A DNA stretch of 64,000 bases from Paracyclopina nana (taxonomy: Eukaryota; Arthropoda; Copepoda; Cyclopoida; Cyclopettidae), in NCBI GenBank assembly GCA_019096065.1, contig JAGUCH010000009.1:2986001-3050000 (forward strand), given 5' to 3'. Of this stretch, positions 48,008 through 59,500 are shown in pieces (positions within the stretch are counted from its first letter, which is position 1; each line of letters begins with the position of its first letter). The translations under genes and the position numbers were made by a program. A model generated the notes under the pieces. The model did no database searches. It was given only the letters and a program-made list of their open reading frames with translations, and was not told where the DNA came from.

Positions 48008-49811
48008 TTAATTAAATAACTCTTGCTGGTAGACTAGCAAGTACTCGGTGAATAAATTAATGGCGCCCACTGAGTACATGGACTCTGTGATTTCGCGTGG
48101 CCTTGCCAAATTCGGGCCAAATACCAGCGCCAAGTTCTTCTCGTTCATCTTGTTCAAGCAACTCCTGTCACTCACCTACAGACAAACAAGCAGATTAAAG
48201 ACAGGAAAATCTCAAGTGAAAGCAGTTGCATACCAGTGACAAGAATTCGACCAGGTGTTGAAGGACTGCATAGTTTTGGTGTGGCAGTTGCTCCAGAATG
48301 GCCTTGATTGCAGACACACGATCCTCTTTGGCCACACTCTCAATGTTGACAATTTGGTTGAACAGGTCGAAAGTGAGCAAAGGCTCCTCGAGCTCTTTGA
48401 GGAAAGTTTTCAGTATCACTGCAGCTATGTGAACATCTCCCTGGCTGAAAACGATTCTCTCGCCATTATTGATTTTCGCCATCAACTCCCTGATTTGAGA
48501 GGCGTTTCCGGATTTGCGGAAAATGCCTTCTGTCTCGAGGTTGTCAGGCTTGGAGAGAAAGTCCATGCAAAGGTTCATGATTGGCGGGATGAGCTGATCG
48601 TTGTTATTCATCCGGATCCATTCCAGGGAGGCACCAAATTGCTGTGTGGGCACTTTGGATTCTTGGAAGCTGCTGGCATCGGTTGTTAATGCACCAGAGG
48701 GCTTATAACGAGCCACTATCTTGCGATCATGCCTGCAATGACGTAACACCTTATTACCCAATTCAGCATCGTATTAAGCAGAAATCATTTACTCAATGAC
48801 AGCCTTTGGAATGGGGATTTGCTCGAGGGCCATGGATTGCGCCAGCTCATGCAAATAGTTGACATATTGGACTTTTCGTCCGAATTTGACACTGATGATG
48901 GGTCTGAAGAAGTTCCACACGATCCGGATGAAACTGGTGGGATGCACGAGAAAGAGAGTCTTCAAATTTTTCTTGTACCGCCTGTCCAGGGCCTTGTAGG
49001 CCTCCCAAAGCCACTTGAGTGGTGGCTTGTTTTTGGATGTCAATCCGTGGTGGAAGTACACCAGGGAATAATCCATGTCCACATAAGCGTCCAGGGTGAA
49101 CATCAAGTACCGCAGAAACCTGGATATCAATAACGTTTTGTAAAAATCCATGGCAAGCACACCAATGATAATAACAGTACCTGGGGTAATCAAAGGTTTT
49201 GTTGGATGGAAGTCGACATGCCGAAATGACGATGATTTTGCGACCAGCTGCATCATCACCAACCACTTCAACGATGCCATGCCTGGCAATGTCGATGAAA
49301 TCCTCGTCCTCAATGGAAGTCCCAGTCAAGGTCAAATTTCTGGCACTGTCCTCAGAGAGCCTTCGGTCTGCGATTTCTTTGGCGAGAGCTTGCTCAAAAT
49401 CCTCCTCAATGGTGCCATCTGACATGGGTGACTCGATGTAATCCGCAGGGGAGCCATTTCCAAGGCGATCCACTTCAGGCAGCTCAAAATCTGCAATAAC
49501 ACTACTAAGCAAGTGCATGATTTTGAAGCATAATTACACACCATCATTTTCAGGATGTTTTTGCTGCAGGAGATCCGAGTCGTCAAACTCCAGATTTGGC
49601 TCGTAGTCATGGAAATCTGACAGCGAAGGGTATGGATCTTCACAATCTGCGTTGTAAGTAGCTGCAAAGTAGAAGTGAAAAAAAAGGATCAGCGAGAATT
49701 TTGGTGATCCATCAATGGCGATGTGGGAATATAACCTAAATTGATTGCAGCATTACCAGCAAAGAAAGTCTTGGTTGGAGCAGCCAACAGAAAAGAAGTC
49801 TGCGCAGACAT
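48008..49811 (-). CDS. ARHGAP1: Rho GTPase-activating protein 1 (p50RhoGAP/Cdc42GAP), 492 aa
   Basis: Six exons: 49811-49757, 49661-49542, 49490-49181, 49119-48793, 48732-48234 and 48175-48008 (phases 1, 1, 2, 2, 0), 1479 coding bases. An acidic N-terminal region (~1-120) precedes a CRAL-TRIO/BCH domain (~125-270: GRKIIVISACRLPS, LVYFHHGLTSKNKP, LFLVHPTSFIRIVW, VQYVNYLHEL) and a RhoGAP domain (~300-485). The catalytic arginine finger is R343 in ETEGIFRKSGN; AAVILKTFLKELEEPLLTF and NLALVFGPNLARP are classic. Known: it speeds GTP hydrolysis by Cdc42/Rho at endosomes and the cell cortex. Human ARHGAP1 is 439 residues. Exon 1 has a second in-phase donor 21 bp downstream (49736), giving 499 residues. 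Confidence 0.93.
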
Positions 49812-49989
49812 GATGACAGAATTCACATTATAATTTCCACAGAGTTCTAAGCTTGGATGCACGAGTCCATGACGATCATCGTCGAGGTGTTCACTTTCCG
49901 CTGCGGCAGCGTTCAGACTGACGCAACATTTTGACGTACATTATATTTCGTGTGGCGTCGTTCAGCCAGGTTCAAATCAAGCTCAGATC

Positions 49990-50510
49990 TGGATGACAAG
50001 CTCAACCAAGCAGAAAATTCGTAGAACTTGCCAACACTTTTGTGGACCAACTAGGACCAACTAGGCCGCATTTTAAGTTTTTTCTTTTCCAATTTGGAAA
50101 TTGGTGCTCAACACAATAGTTCTGTTCTTTGTTGTTGAGCTATCAAGTAGTCTTGATTTCCACTAAAAACACTGAATGTGTATCACTCGCCAACTTAATT
50201 AAGTTCGACTAGTCGGATTGTAATTTGAACAGATCAAATGAGCTTTCAACTCCACTTGTAAAGTTGAATTCTCAAGAGTCGGTGACCAGTTGTGCACACG
50301 TATTCAAACATATGTATTCACATGCGTATTCCAACAGATCGAATAAAAAACAGATCCGGATGGCCAGCCTCACTGTGCAGAAAGTTCGTGGATCTTGCCA
50401 GCACTTTGGTCGAACTAGGACTAACTAGTCACAGTTTCAAGTTCTGAGAATTGTCTGATTGCAAATCTGACGCAACCAGCACAAGTTCTGGGCTTTGTTT
50501 TTGAGCTAAG
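49990..50510. repeat. Diverged direct duplication upstream of ARHGAP1
   Basis: Two ~150-bp segments about 365 bp apart match in order: CAGAAAATTCGTAGAACTTG / CAGAAAGTTCGTGGATCTTG, then ACTAGGACCAACTAGG / ACTAGGACTAACTAGT, then TTCTGTTCTTTG / TTCTGGGCTTTG and TTGAGCTA in both. An old local duplication of promoter-proximal DNA or an unrecognised repeat. Confidence 0.6.
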
Positions 50511-51462
50511 GAAGAATATTACTCCTGACGATGATTATTATGGGAGAAAGTGGAAATTTTTAGGAACACACACAGCTTACGACGTCGAGTGTAAGATGAC
50601 AACTGACTATGGTAATTCACGGTCCGCCTACTGCCTTTTTGCGAACATGCAAGCATATAACATGGTGGAGCAAAATATGTCTAAAAATGGACACAGCAAC
50701 GACTGCCGTGTGCAATAATCACGATTTTTAAGCAATCTTTTCACTTTATGTGCAGGCTAAGAAGAAGATTGCCAGCATTTTTCCACTTCCGCTATTTTAT
50801 AGATTCTGCTGTGCAGTGCAATATGTCACTATGACATAAACTACATATGCCAACTTCCACGTACACAAAGGATTATATAACCATCAGGACCAAAAAGTAG
50901 TAAACAAAGCATGGCTTCATCATATACATGACGTAAAAAAAATGTTATTTCGCATTCGATATTCGATCTTGTAGCGCTATTGTCTGTCTATATAAGGATC
51001 TTGGATGAATACTTTTTGTCTTTCAATGCAATTCTATTGAATCATGATCGATTTTGCTGGCCCCACCAAAAATTCAATATCAATCAAGTCACGCTATTTT
51101 TGCCCTTTCTTCTATTCGACTGTATCTTGCATTTCATCCCAAAAATGTGCATGTTTCCTATATCAAATTAAAGCCTCTAATTTAGCCGAATTGAAGTATA
51201 TCTTACCTTGTGTCGTCCGAAACGAGCTCATTTTGGCTATTTAGTAAGGTAGGTGTTTTCTCCTTTCAGCCTGTAGTACAGCTTAAGTCCAGAGGCCAAT
51301 ATTGTTATGAATAGCTATAACTTAAGCTACATGGCTTTATCAGCTCACTGCCACTCCGATAGCTGGTGAAAGTTGTTTTCAGCAGCCTTGGAAAGGCCAA
51401 GCCTTAGCAGTGGCAAAAATAGAAAGGAGGCCTTTTTTGAGGAGAATGCTGCTTGCTGCTCC
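50511..51462. other. Intergenic, nothing recognised
   Basis: AT-rich, no supported exon, RNA or repeat. Small open frames here look random. Confidence 0.4.
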
Positions 51463-51470
51463 GTTTGAGT

Positions 51471-51963
51471 TAGTGATGGAACGAGTTTGAGCTTGGCTTG
51501 AAAGCTTGAAGCTAAAACCCAGCTTGAGCTACATAAGCAAAAAGCTTGGGATCGCTCGAACCAAATTTTGAAAAGCTTGAAAAAGCTTGAAACCCAAAAA
51601 ATGCAAAGCTTGAAAAAGCTTGACACCAAAAAATTTCAAAACTTTATCCATTTTTAACCAAAACAAAAAAGGGCTGATTTTAAAATTAACAATTACGTGA
51701 AGGAGTGAAGTACTTAAATCTAAGTTTAAGCTATTTCTGTCATTTATTGCGCTTTTGGGGTAATTTTGTCAAATCTGGTGACTAATCGCCATTGTTTATG
51801 TTAATAAACTAAGAAAGTGAAAAGCTTGAAAAAAGCTTGAAATGTGAAATTTTGAGCTTGAAAAAGCTTGATAATAATTTTCAAAAGCTTGGGATCGCTC
51901 GAACACTTTTCAAAAAGCTTGAAGCTTGATCAAGCTGAAAATTTCCGGCTCGTTCCATCACTA
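51471..51963. mobile_element. hAT-type MITE, 493 bp, 8-bp TSD
   Basis: Ends TAGTGATGGAACGAG and CTCGTTCCATCACTA are perfect inverted repeats. The octamer GTTTGAGT is repeated exactly at both sides (51463-51470 and 51964-51971). The subterminal and internal parts are packed with AAAAAGCTTGA in both arms and GGGATCGCTCGAAC twice. 8-bp duplications and TAGTGATG-like ends are typical of hAT. No transposase. Subterminal repeats of this kind are usually transposase binding sites. Confidence 0.9.
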
Positions 51964-51971
51964 GTTTGAGT

Positions 51972-52681
51972 CGACAGGACAGAGGTCGTTTTAGTCGTCG
52001 TGCCACATTTTCATATCTTTTACACGGGAAAGGACTGAGGGGAACAGTCTTCGCTTTCCTTTTTGGATAACGCGCAGACAACAAGTGGAAGAAGCGGAGT
52101 GCTATGTAGCCCCACTATAGCGCTGCTGTCAAATGAGCTTCCCAATTCTGCCACCAGAGGGCCGCAAGGGAACTTTTCAACATTTCGGTTCTTCACTCAT
52201 TTCCAATTTAGTTTTTGGGGGCCAATTTTCTTGCAATTTTTGCGAATCATGAACAAACAGCTGAATTTCAGTATTCACTGAGACAGATATCAGGTTATTG
52301 TTTTAAGGCTGAGCTAGCGCTATGACAGGTACAGGTAGAGAATTCACTGAGTATGACCTCATTATTTCCTTTACAGAGGTTGCGTGAGCACTCATCCCTA
52401 ATTTGCGCTTAATATGCGTTTGGATGATATATTTCATTTTTTTAAAAAGAGCAACGTTTGAAGTTGGACAATTCTATTTTTGATTTGTGGGTCTGTATAT
52501 TTTTTTCTTGGATAAATCACAAATTTGACAATTACGAGGGACAATGATGCCATAAAACTAAATACCTAATTGTGTAACGAGGCACATGTTTGTTTCCAGG
52601 TAATTTAGCAGCAATTCCGCTAAATATCCCTTTGTGTGCAACTCAATTCCAATTATGGAGAGCATGGAAAATAATTTGCTT
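51972..52681. other. Intergenic, nothing recognised
   Basis: Lies downstream of the GPCR gene and upstream of the hAT-type MITE. No exon, RNA gene or repeat supported. Confidence 0.4.
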
Positions 52682-52687
52682 TTTATT
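52682..52687 (-). terminator. PolyA signal overlapping the GPCR stop codon
   Basis: AATAAA on the minus strand; its TAA is the GPCR stop codon (52683-52685). If used, the 3' UTR would be only ~15-25 bases. Confidence 0.45.
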
Positions 52688-55404
52688 GACCGGATTTTTT
52701 GCATGGCAAGGCAAGCCTTGCAAAGAAGTTGCGCCAAGTTTGCACAATCCTCAGTCGAAATTGGCTGTACCAGAAAGCATAAATAATCGGATTGAGTATG
52801 GAGTTGATCATGCCAATTATAAGCGCAATTTTCTGCCATAAATCCTGCATTTTCCCGTGGAATGTTTGCAGCACCAACTGGCAAATACGAGCTTGACTTA
52901 GGGGCTTGGATTTTGGTGCCTGAAGAAAAAAACAGCTCGAATTGCTCGAGTGTGTGGCTGCGAAAAACAAACATTCTTGAAGGCTGCAACAAAAAGAAGG
53001 AGAAATTCATGCAGAAAAAACGGAAACTATTTCCATAAAATAGTAGCTATCGTTTCGTTATTTCTTTTTCCTTTCGTTAAAAATTTTCATCTATAACGAT
53101 AAATCATCTTATTTGAAGAATTTATGAAGCTAAAAGTAGCCATATTCGCTATTTTGGGAGCCAATCCAGTAAAGAAGGCTATGAATAGTCAATGTCAATT
53201 AAACTTGTTTACCTGAGCATTGGCACTTCTTCTTCGTCGTTTTTTTCATAGCAGTTGTATTTGGTCAATGCCTTGATGATATCCTCAGAATTGTGAACCG
53301 TGAAGTCGTGAATAAATAGGACTATCAGAGGCAGCCAGGAAATTGTCAGCACCAGGAGCAAGATCAACACATATTTGCCCGCACGACCATTCTTATTAGG
53401 AGTGTTGGTGCCATTGGCCGCGGAGGAGGATCCTGAGCCATTGTTTGCATTGCTAATAACCACCACGGATGAGTAGGATCGCCAGCGAAATTGGCTCCTT
53501 ACATTCTTCTGAGGGCTCACTAATTTTACTTGTCACATAATGAAAACCATTCTTAATTAAGATTTGTCATTTTTTGTACCTTCGAGAGCCACTTCGCTGG
53601 AAGCGACTGGCGAGGAAGTTGGATGATCATAAATTGATCCAATATTTGTAGTGGAAATGGATGCTTTCGCCGATGGAGGATTGGCAGCTCCAGAGGAACA
53701 ATTTGAGATATTTCGACAATTGCTGCAAAGCCTATTCTTGCGCGAATCAACCCGAGCTGGACCTCTGAAAAAATAATATTATGCCTCAAAAAAGTCGGTC
53801 TGGTGCTCCCTTACTGGTTAGATGCGAGTACCTTTTGAGAGTGACGGGTCGATTTTGCAAGGTTTGCTCGCGTTTCCTCTTTGATGTAGCAGCCTTAATG
53901 CAAATTTTCCCATAGGCTCCGTAAGTGAAGAAAATGATGGTGACAATGGCGGACATGACAAAAATGATGTGAGATTTGGGCTCAAGGTGTCCCATAAAGC
54001 ACTCTGGGTCGTCCTTTTGCTGTTTTCAAGAAAATTGAATTTCCCTCAGCTGCCAGACAGCTGCTTTCTTATATGAGCCCCTTTTGTGTCCATTTCTAAC
54101 TACCAAGTCAGATAACACTGGCAGCCATACATCTTTCTCTAGAGCAGCTTTAATGCCCTACTTTTACTAAGTATTACATGCAGTTTATGTGATGTTCATG
54201 TGAGCCTAATTCTTGGATCAAGACAATTTTGATTGGCAATAGTATTTCGAGTCTTGATTCTTTCAATTGAAAAAAAGATGCTCAATTGATTTTTTGTCCA
54301 TATTCCCAAAAGTTAATTTCTAAGGTTTTTCAGGGAGCTTAACAAGATGAACACCTAATGTACGAGCTCTGCTAAATGGATAGCATCCGCTAAATTAGTT
54401 ACATAGCCACAAGCTAAACACTTCTTAATCAAGTTAGGACACCATGTCATATCTTGGCTTACCTCAAATTGAGCAAATGCAAAATAGCACATGACCATAG
54501 GAAAAAGCCACGTGGTCAATATGGCTGTTTTGATAAACACCGGAGTGACAATGGCCAAATACTTGATGCCATACATGATATAAACGAACCTAAAAAATAC
54601 CATTAGATTGGATACTATACGTGTTTTTTCCAGGCTGGAAAAATAGCTTTCACCTGTCCAAAGTGATGATGACTGAAGCCAAAAATGATGTGGCAACAGC
54701 ATAAACCCATAACACGACCTGAGCTCTGAATTGAATGCACGGTTGATGAATATGTGCAAACATACGTAGAAGTAGAACACAATACCTGCAGGCTTTCATC
54801 CTAAGCTGATCTAATTTCACAATCTCCTCAGCATTGAGGAAGTCATTGACGGGTTGTGCACCAGTAGTAGTAGTGGCAAGAATTTGGCTTTCTCTAGATT
54901 TAGTGCGAAGCTCAATTTGAACCACTGTGAGCTCCACAATAACCAAGAGAAAATCTGCCAAAGCCATGTTGCCAATGAAAATAAAGGCTGCTCGGTGGAA
55001 TCTGAAAGAGATTTACAATGCAATGCTTCTTAGATCAGCCCTTAATTCCGCGCTACGTAGCATTATGTTATAAAGTAGGTTAGATTTGGTATTTGGTCTG
55101 CTATCTAAGAATTGTTGCTTATTTTTAAAAGCCCGTAAAAAACAGTAGATGAACACCTCATTATAATATACTACTTTTTCTCCCCATTTTTTGGGATCGA
55201 AAATCTAGTGGAGCTTCAAAGTTTTTCGCTGCAGCATTTGACATCAATTTCTATTGTTGAAAATCACCTGGGTAAGATTGGCACTGATTTGGCCGACTTG
55301 ATGGCCAAGAATGGATGCTTTGTGATGAGGATCACTGTGAAGAACACGACAAAGTTCAAAACTGCCTGAGGGATTCCTATGAAGAATGGCATATTGTAAA
55401 ACAT
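52683..55404 (-). CDS. Rhodopsin-class (class A) GPCR, ~510 aa
   Basis: Eight exons: 55404-55268, 55001-54786, 54725-54654, 54589-54463, 54019-53832, 53764-53580, 53519-53213 and 52983-52683 (phases 2, 2, 2, 0, 2, 1, 2), 1533 bases in frame. Seven hydrophobic segments: TM1 ~5-29; TM2 with NMALAD (D62 is 2.50); TM3 ending LDRF at 140-143 (DRY variant); TM4; TM5 ~201-225; TM6 with SWLP at 369-372; TM7 with NPIIY at 475-479. C117 and C191 can form the usual TM3-loop disulfide. Intracellular loop 3 is long (~130 aa, Ser/Asn-rich). The third extracellular loop is exceptionally long, ~80 aa with 5-6 Cys. The DRF.YIMYGIKY and NPIIYAF segments recall the adenosine/melanocortin (MECA) group; ligand unknown. 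The N-terminus may be longer: an acceptor precedes the ATG and the upstream exon was not found. Confidence 0.85.
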
Positions 55405-56529
55405 TCTGTCAACAGTGGCCTGAAATAGTAAAAAGCCCTCTCCTTGTTTGTGGCCTCGCCAATCCACTGGGAAATACCGAGGATACACTTTAGAGTACAA
55501 ATTCAAGTGTTGGCTGAGGTTGGAGAACTCTCGCAGGTTCAACATTGTATTTGGTGTAATAGTACAACTACTTATCGTAAGCAAGACACGTCAAGAACTA
55601 CTGATCAAGCTTTCGATGTTTACACTCCATGCTAATGTATCAAATATGTGCACTGTGGACTTCTGGACCCCATCACCTATCAAGGTGCTATTTCCATCAT
55701 TTTGACAGGACTTTGAATAATTCCAAATAAACAAAGAGTGTATTTTCAATTGGATTTTTAAACAAGAGAATAAAAAGATATTTTTTAGGGGTTCAGCTTC
55801 AAGATAATATAAAATATTTGAAAACTGGAGAGATTTAAATTGCACGCTATTTTTCATTCCAGTTGCACGCCAGTGAGAAAAATGGTGAGTAAGTGCGCCA
55901 TGCATAAATAATGCTGCAATTGACTGGCAATTGTAAATCTTTCCGTTTTGATATATACTGTGCTGTGACAGAAATACAAGCAATAAGCCATAATTTGCCT
56001 GGAAAAGGGAAAAGCGCGAAATCATGGTAAACATGCGCTAGGTTGCGCGCGCGTCAAATCAAAACAAATTTGCGTTGCGTTCTCCGCTGTTGTTAGTAAA
56101 TAGTAAACAAACGCCTCGAACTTCAACTGAATTTCAATTAAAACCAACAGAGAACATCTTGATTGTGTCTTCTTCTACCACTGCAGCACCAAAGAGTAAG
56201 GCACTTCCAAAAACCAAACCATTTGAGCAAATGCCTCATGACAGCTGTCACATCTAAACTTTCCATCAAACTTTCCAAGAAAGAAAACGAATTATATTTG
56301 CTGCCAGAGCAAATTGAATTTTTCCTGGACAAAATAGAGCCTAATTTTATGCAAAGTTGTCAGCTTGAAGAGCCAAGCAAGGTGATGTTTGATTTTCTTC
56401 TTCTTCCATTTTTCTCTTGGCTCTTCTTCTATGCAGTATAGAAAAGAGGAGCGCTTTAGAAAGCAACAACTACTTTCTACTGTTACTCAGTTGCCTGCAA
56501 ACCACGATGTGACCAAGACACTTGACAAA
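55405..56529. other. Intergenic region between GPCR and hig-like gene
   Basis: Divergent promoters of the two genes must lie here. It holds a possible in-frame upstream exon pair for the plus-strand gene (56238-56381 and 56437-56529) and a GC-rich ACGT-poor patch TTGCGCGCGCGTC near 56044. A missing first exon of the GPCR may also lie here. Confidence 0.4.
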
Positions 56530-59500
56530 ATGGAGCCTTTTCATAGATTAAGACTTTTTTGGCTCCTTCTTGTCCTTGTGGGCGCTTTGGCTGATTTGTC
56601 CCAATCTTGGCCTTCAAGCACAGAAGAAGAGGAGTTTGAGCAAGATGATGTTCCCAGCTACTTCAAAGGTAAGAAATGCTTTTAGCCCTTAAATCAGAAC
56701 AGACTCTAACGTTGAAGGCTATCACCACTTCAAAACAGGAAAATGAGGAAATGAACCCACATTTAAAAATACCATCTATAATATTAATGACTCTCCACAG
56801 CTCAGATTTTGGTGGTCTAACTCTGCTATGGAACCTTAGCCCCATATTGCCATATTTTTGCACAAAAAAGAAAAAAATAGATGAACGCCACATAAAGGCA
56901 TTACAATAACGAAGGCTTACTAGAGCGTAGATGTGTAGTTGTGGATTTCTTTTGAAGATAGCTGCTATTTAAAAGTTTGTGAAGACTTGCTGATACTATT
57001 TTTTGCAATTTGTTTTTTCGAGGGGAACGAAGTAGAAGCCTAGAAATAAGAAAAAGTTTCCCGTTGTTTCTCGATACACAGAAATGAGAAAAAGGGGAGC
57101 AAAAAAAGTTTCGATACATGTAGCAAGTTTCGCTACATTTTTTCACTTTTCAGAGCTGCCTTTCCTTTCAGGGGATATCATTATTAATAATATATACACT
57201 AGAAATGATGGATTATAGATATTAAAGAAAATCGTAGCAGCATAGGTTATTGGCTTTTTTGGGTAGTAAGCCGTCGCTTTTAGCCAATCCGATACAGAAC
57301 AAATAAACCCAGCTTAGTTTTATCTCCTTTATTGAAACCAAGCTAGCGAGCCCTAATCCTATTTTCAGACAGCAGCAGCCCTGTGGCACAGCCATAGCCA
57401 TTAAATGACCCCGATTTCGCAATACTTTCGACGGATTCTATAAAATGTGCACAACCACTGCAAAATGGGCTCACTTTTACTGTATTGAGGAAGCTTTTGG
57501 ATTTCCAAGCCCCTCAAGGGCCTTACACCATAATTTACTTGCTAAGCCAAAAAAGGCCTTTGCTTAATTAATTTGCTGCTTTATGACGTCCTTGTAAATC
57601 ATGAAACACATGACAACTCTTTAAAGAGTCTCGACTAGAAAATTATGCGGTGTTCATCTGCGCACCCAAATCGAGGCAAATTATTTTCACTTTTGGAACC
57701 TGATGAGCCAAAAGGGAAAATCGAGTCTCGTTGTCTTTTATGGCCTTTATGGACAAAAATGAAATCATGCCAAATCTCAATTTGACGTAGATGAACTCCC
57801 CTTGAAGGCAGTAGCTCTTTGCGGCATTTTGGCTGCTACAGTGGTATAGTAGCTCTGTACTATGTAGCTGTAGCCATACTAAAGTAGTGCCTTTTTTACG
57901 ACATCAAAGTTGGACGGGTATCTTGTTGCACTTTTTGCCTTGGCCTTTTTCAGGGCCACCATTATTACTGTGTGCTGTATATCGACAACTTCCTAAGCTA
58001 GGGCAGTACATGGTGTAATTTGGAGCAGCAAATATGGATGCATTTAGGAGATTGTCGTATTTTCAGACCCATTTCAAGACATTGTTTCCGCCATGGCCAA
58101 TGAAGAGGAAGAGGAGCTGGATTCAACGACTTCGACATCCACAACGGCAACAACAACTAAAACTACCACTACAACTGTTATGACAACCACCATTCCCAAA
58201 AGCTGCCCAGCACCTGATGTAACATATAACGGGAGCCTTTTGTCTTCTGGGAGAGTGGAGGCCTTCAAGGACATCCACGACGTGGAATTTGAGGTTCGAA
58301 CTGGGCCATTCCCCGGGGACAATCAAAGGTGTAAGCTGACTTGCTTAGAAGGACAATGGGTGGGCCCACTCTGCAGAACTGCCGAGGGTAAGGAAACTCT
58401 GGTATACACCTTATATACATTATTTTATGGCTGCGTCCCTTTTGCCCTTGGCCGTTTGCCCTTGGCCGTTTGCCCTTGGAACTTTTGCCCATTGAACTTT
58501 TGCCCATGGAGACTTTTGCCCTTGAAACTTTTGCCCATGGACACTTTTGCCCTTAGATACTTTTGCCCTTAGGACTTTTGCCCTTGAGGACTATTGCCCT
58601 TGAGACTTTTGCCCTTGGGGACTTTTGCCCTTGGGGACTTTTGCCCCCAAGGACTTTTGCCCCCAAGGACTTTTGCCCCTAGGGACTTTTGCCCTTGGGG
58701 ACTTTTGCCCTTGGGGACTTTTGCCCTCGGGGACTGTTGCCCTCGGGGACTTTTGCCCTTGGGGACTTTTGCCCTCGGGGACATTTGCCCTTGGGGACCT
58801 TTGCCCTTTTCGGACTTTTTTGAAGTTCTGATAGTTTGCTTTTAACCTACAATTAGAGAATAATGAAAATTAAATCTGAATTTTGTCCGTGTGCGTGTAC
58901 AAGGCCAATTGATCTACTGGACATAGTAAAAGCAACCAATAGAAAGTCCTCAGAGGCAAAAGTCCCCACAACCAAAAGACCCACAGCCAAAAGTCTCAAA
59001 AGGCCAATGTCACAAAGGGCAAAAGTTTAGGAGGGCAAAAGTTCTCAAGGGCAGAAGTCTCAAGGGCTAAATTCCCCAAGGGCAAATGTCCCCTAGGGCA
59101 AAAGTCTCCAAGGCCAGGGCAAAAGTCTCCAAGGCAAGGGCAAAAGTCCCCAAGGGCAAAAGTCCCCAAGGGCAAAAGTCCCCAGGGGCAAAAGTCCCCA
59201 AGGGCAAAAGTCCCCAAGGGCAAAAGTCCCTAAGGGCAAAAGTCCCCAAGGGCAAAAGTCTCCAAGGGCAAAAGTCCCCATGGGCAAAAGTCCCCAAAGG
59301 CAAACGTCCCCAGGGGCAAATGTCTCAAGGGCAAATATCCTACAGGCAAAAGTTCCCAGGGGCAAAAGTCTCATGGGCAAAAGTCTCTACGGGCAAACGG
59401 CCAAGGGCAAATAGACCAAGGGCAAACGGCCATGGGCAAAAGTCCTGAGACCTATTTTATTGCTTCATGTCTAATAAATCATGACGGAACTATTCCGCTT

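Noticed and set aside
50980-51244. Small open frames between ARHGAP1 and the hAT-type MITE
   Set aside because: No splice-consistent chain or domain; two overlapping frames of the same stretch show equal openness.
58594-59380. Repetitive proteins (LPLGTFALGDFCPWG; AKVPKGKSPQGQKS)
   Set aside because: Translations of the 16-bp foldback units on either strand; not genes.
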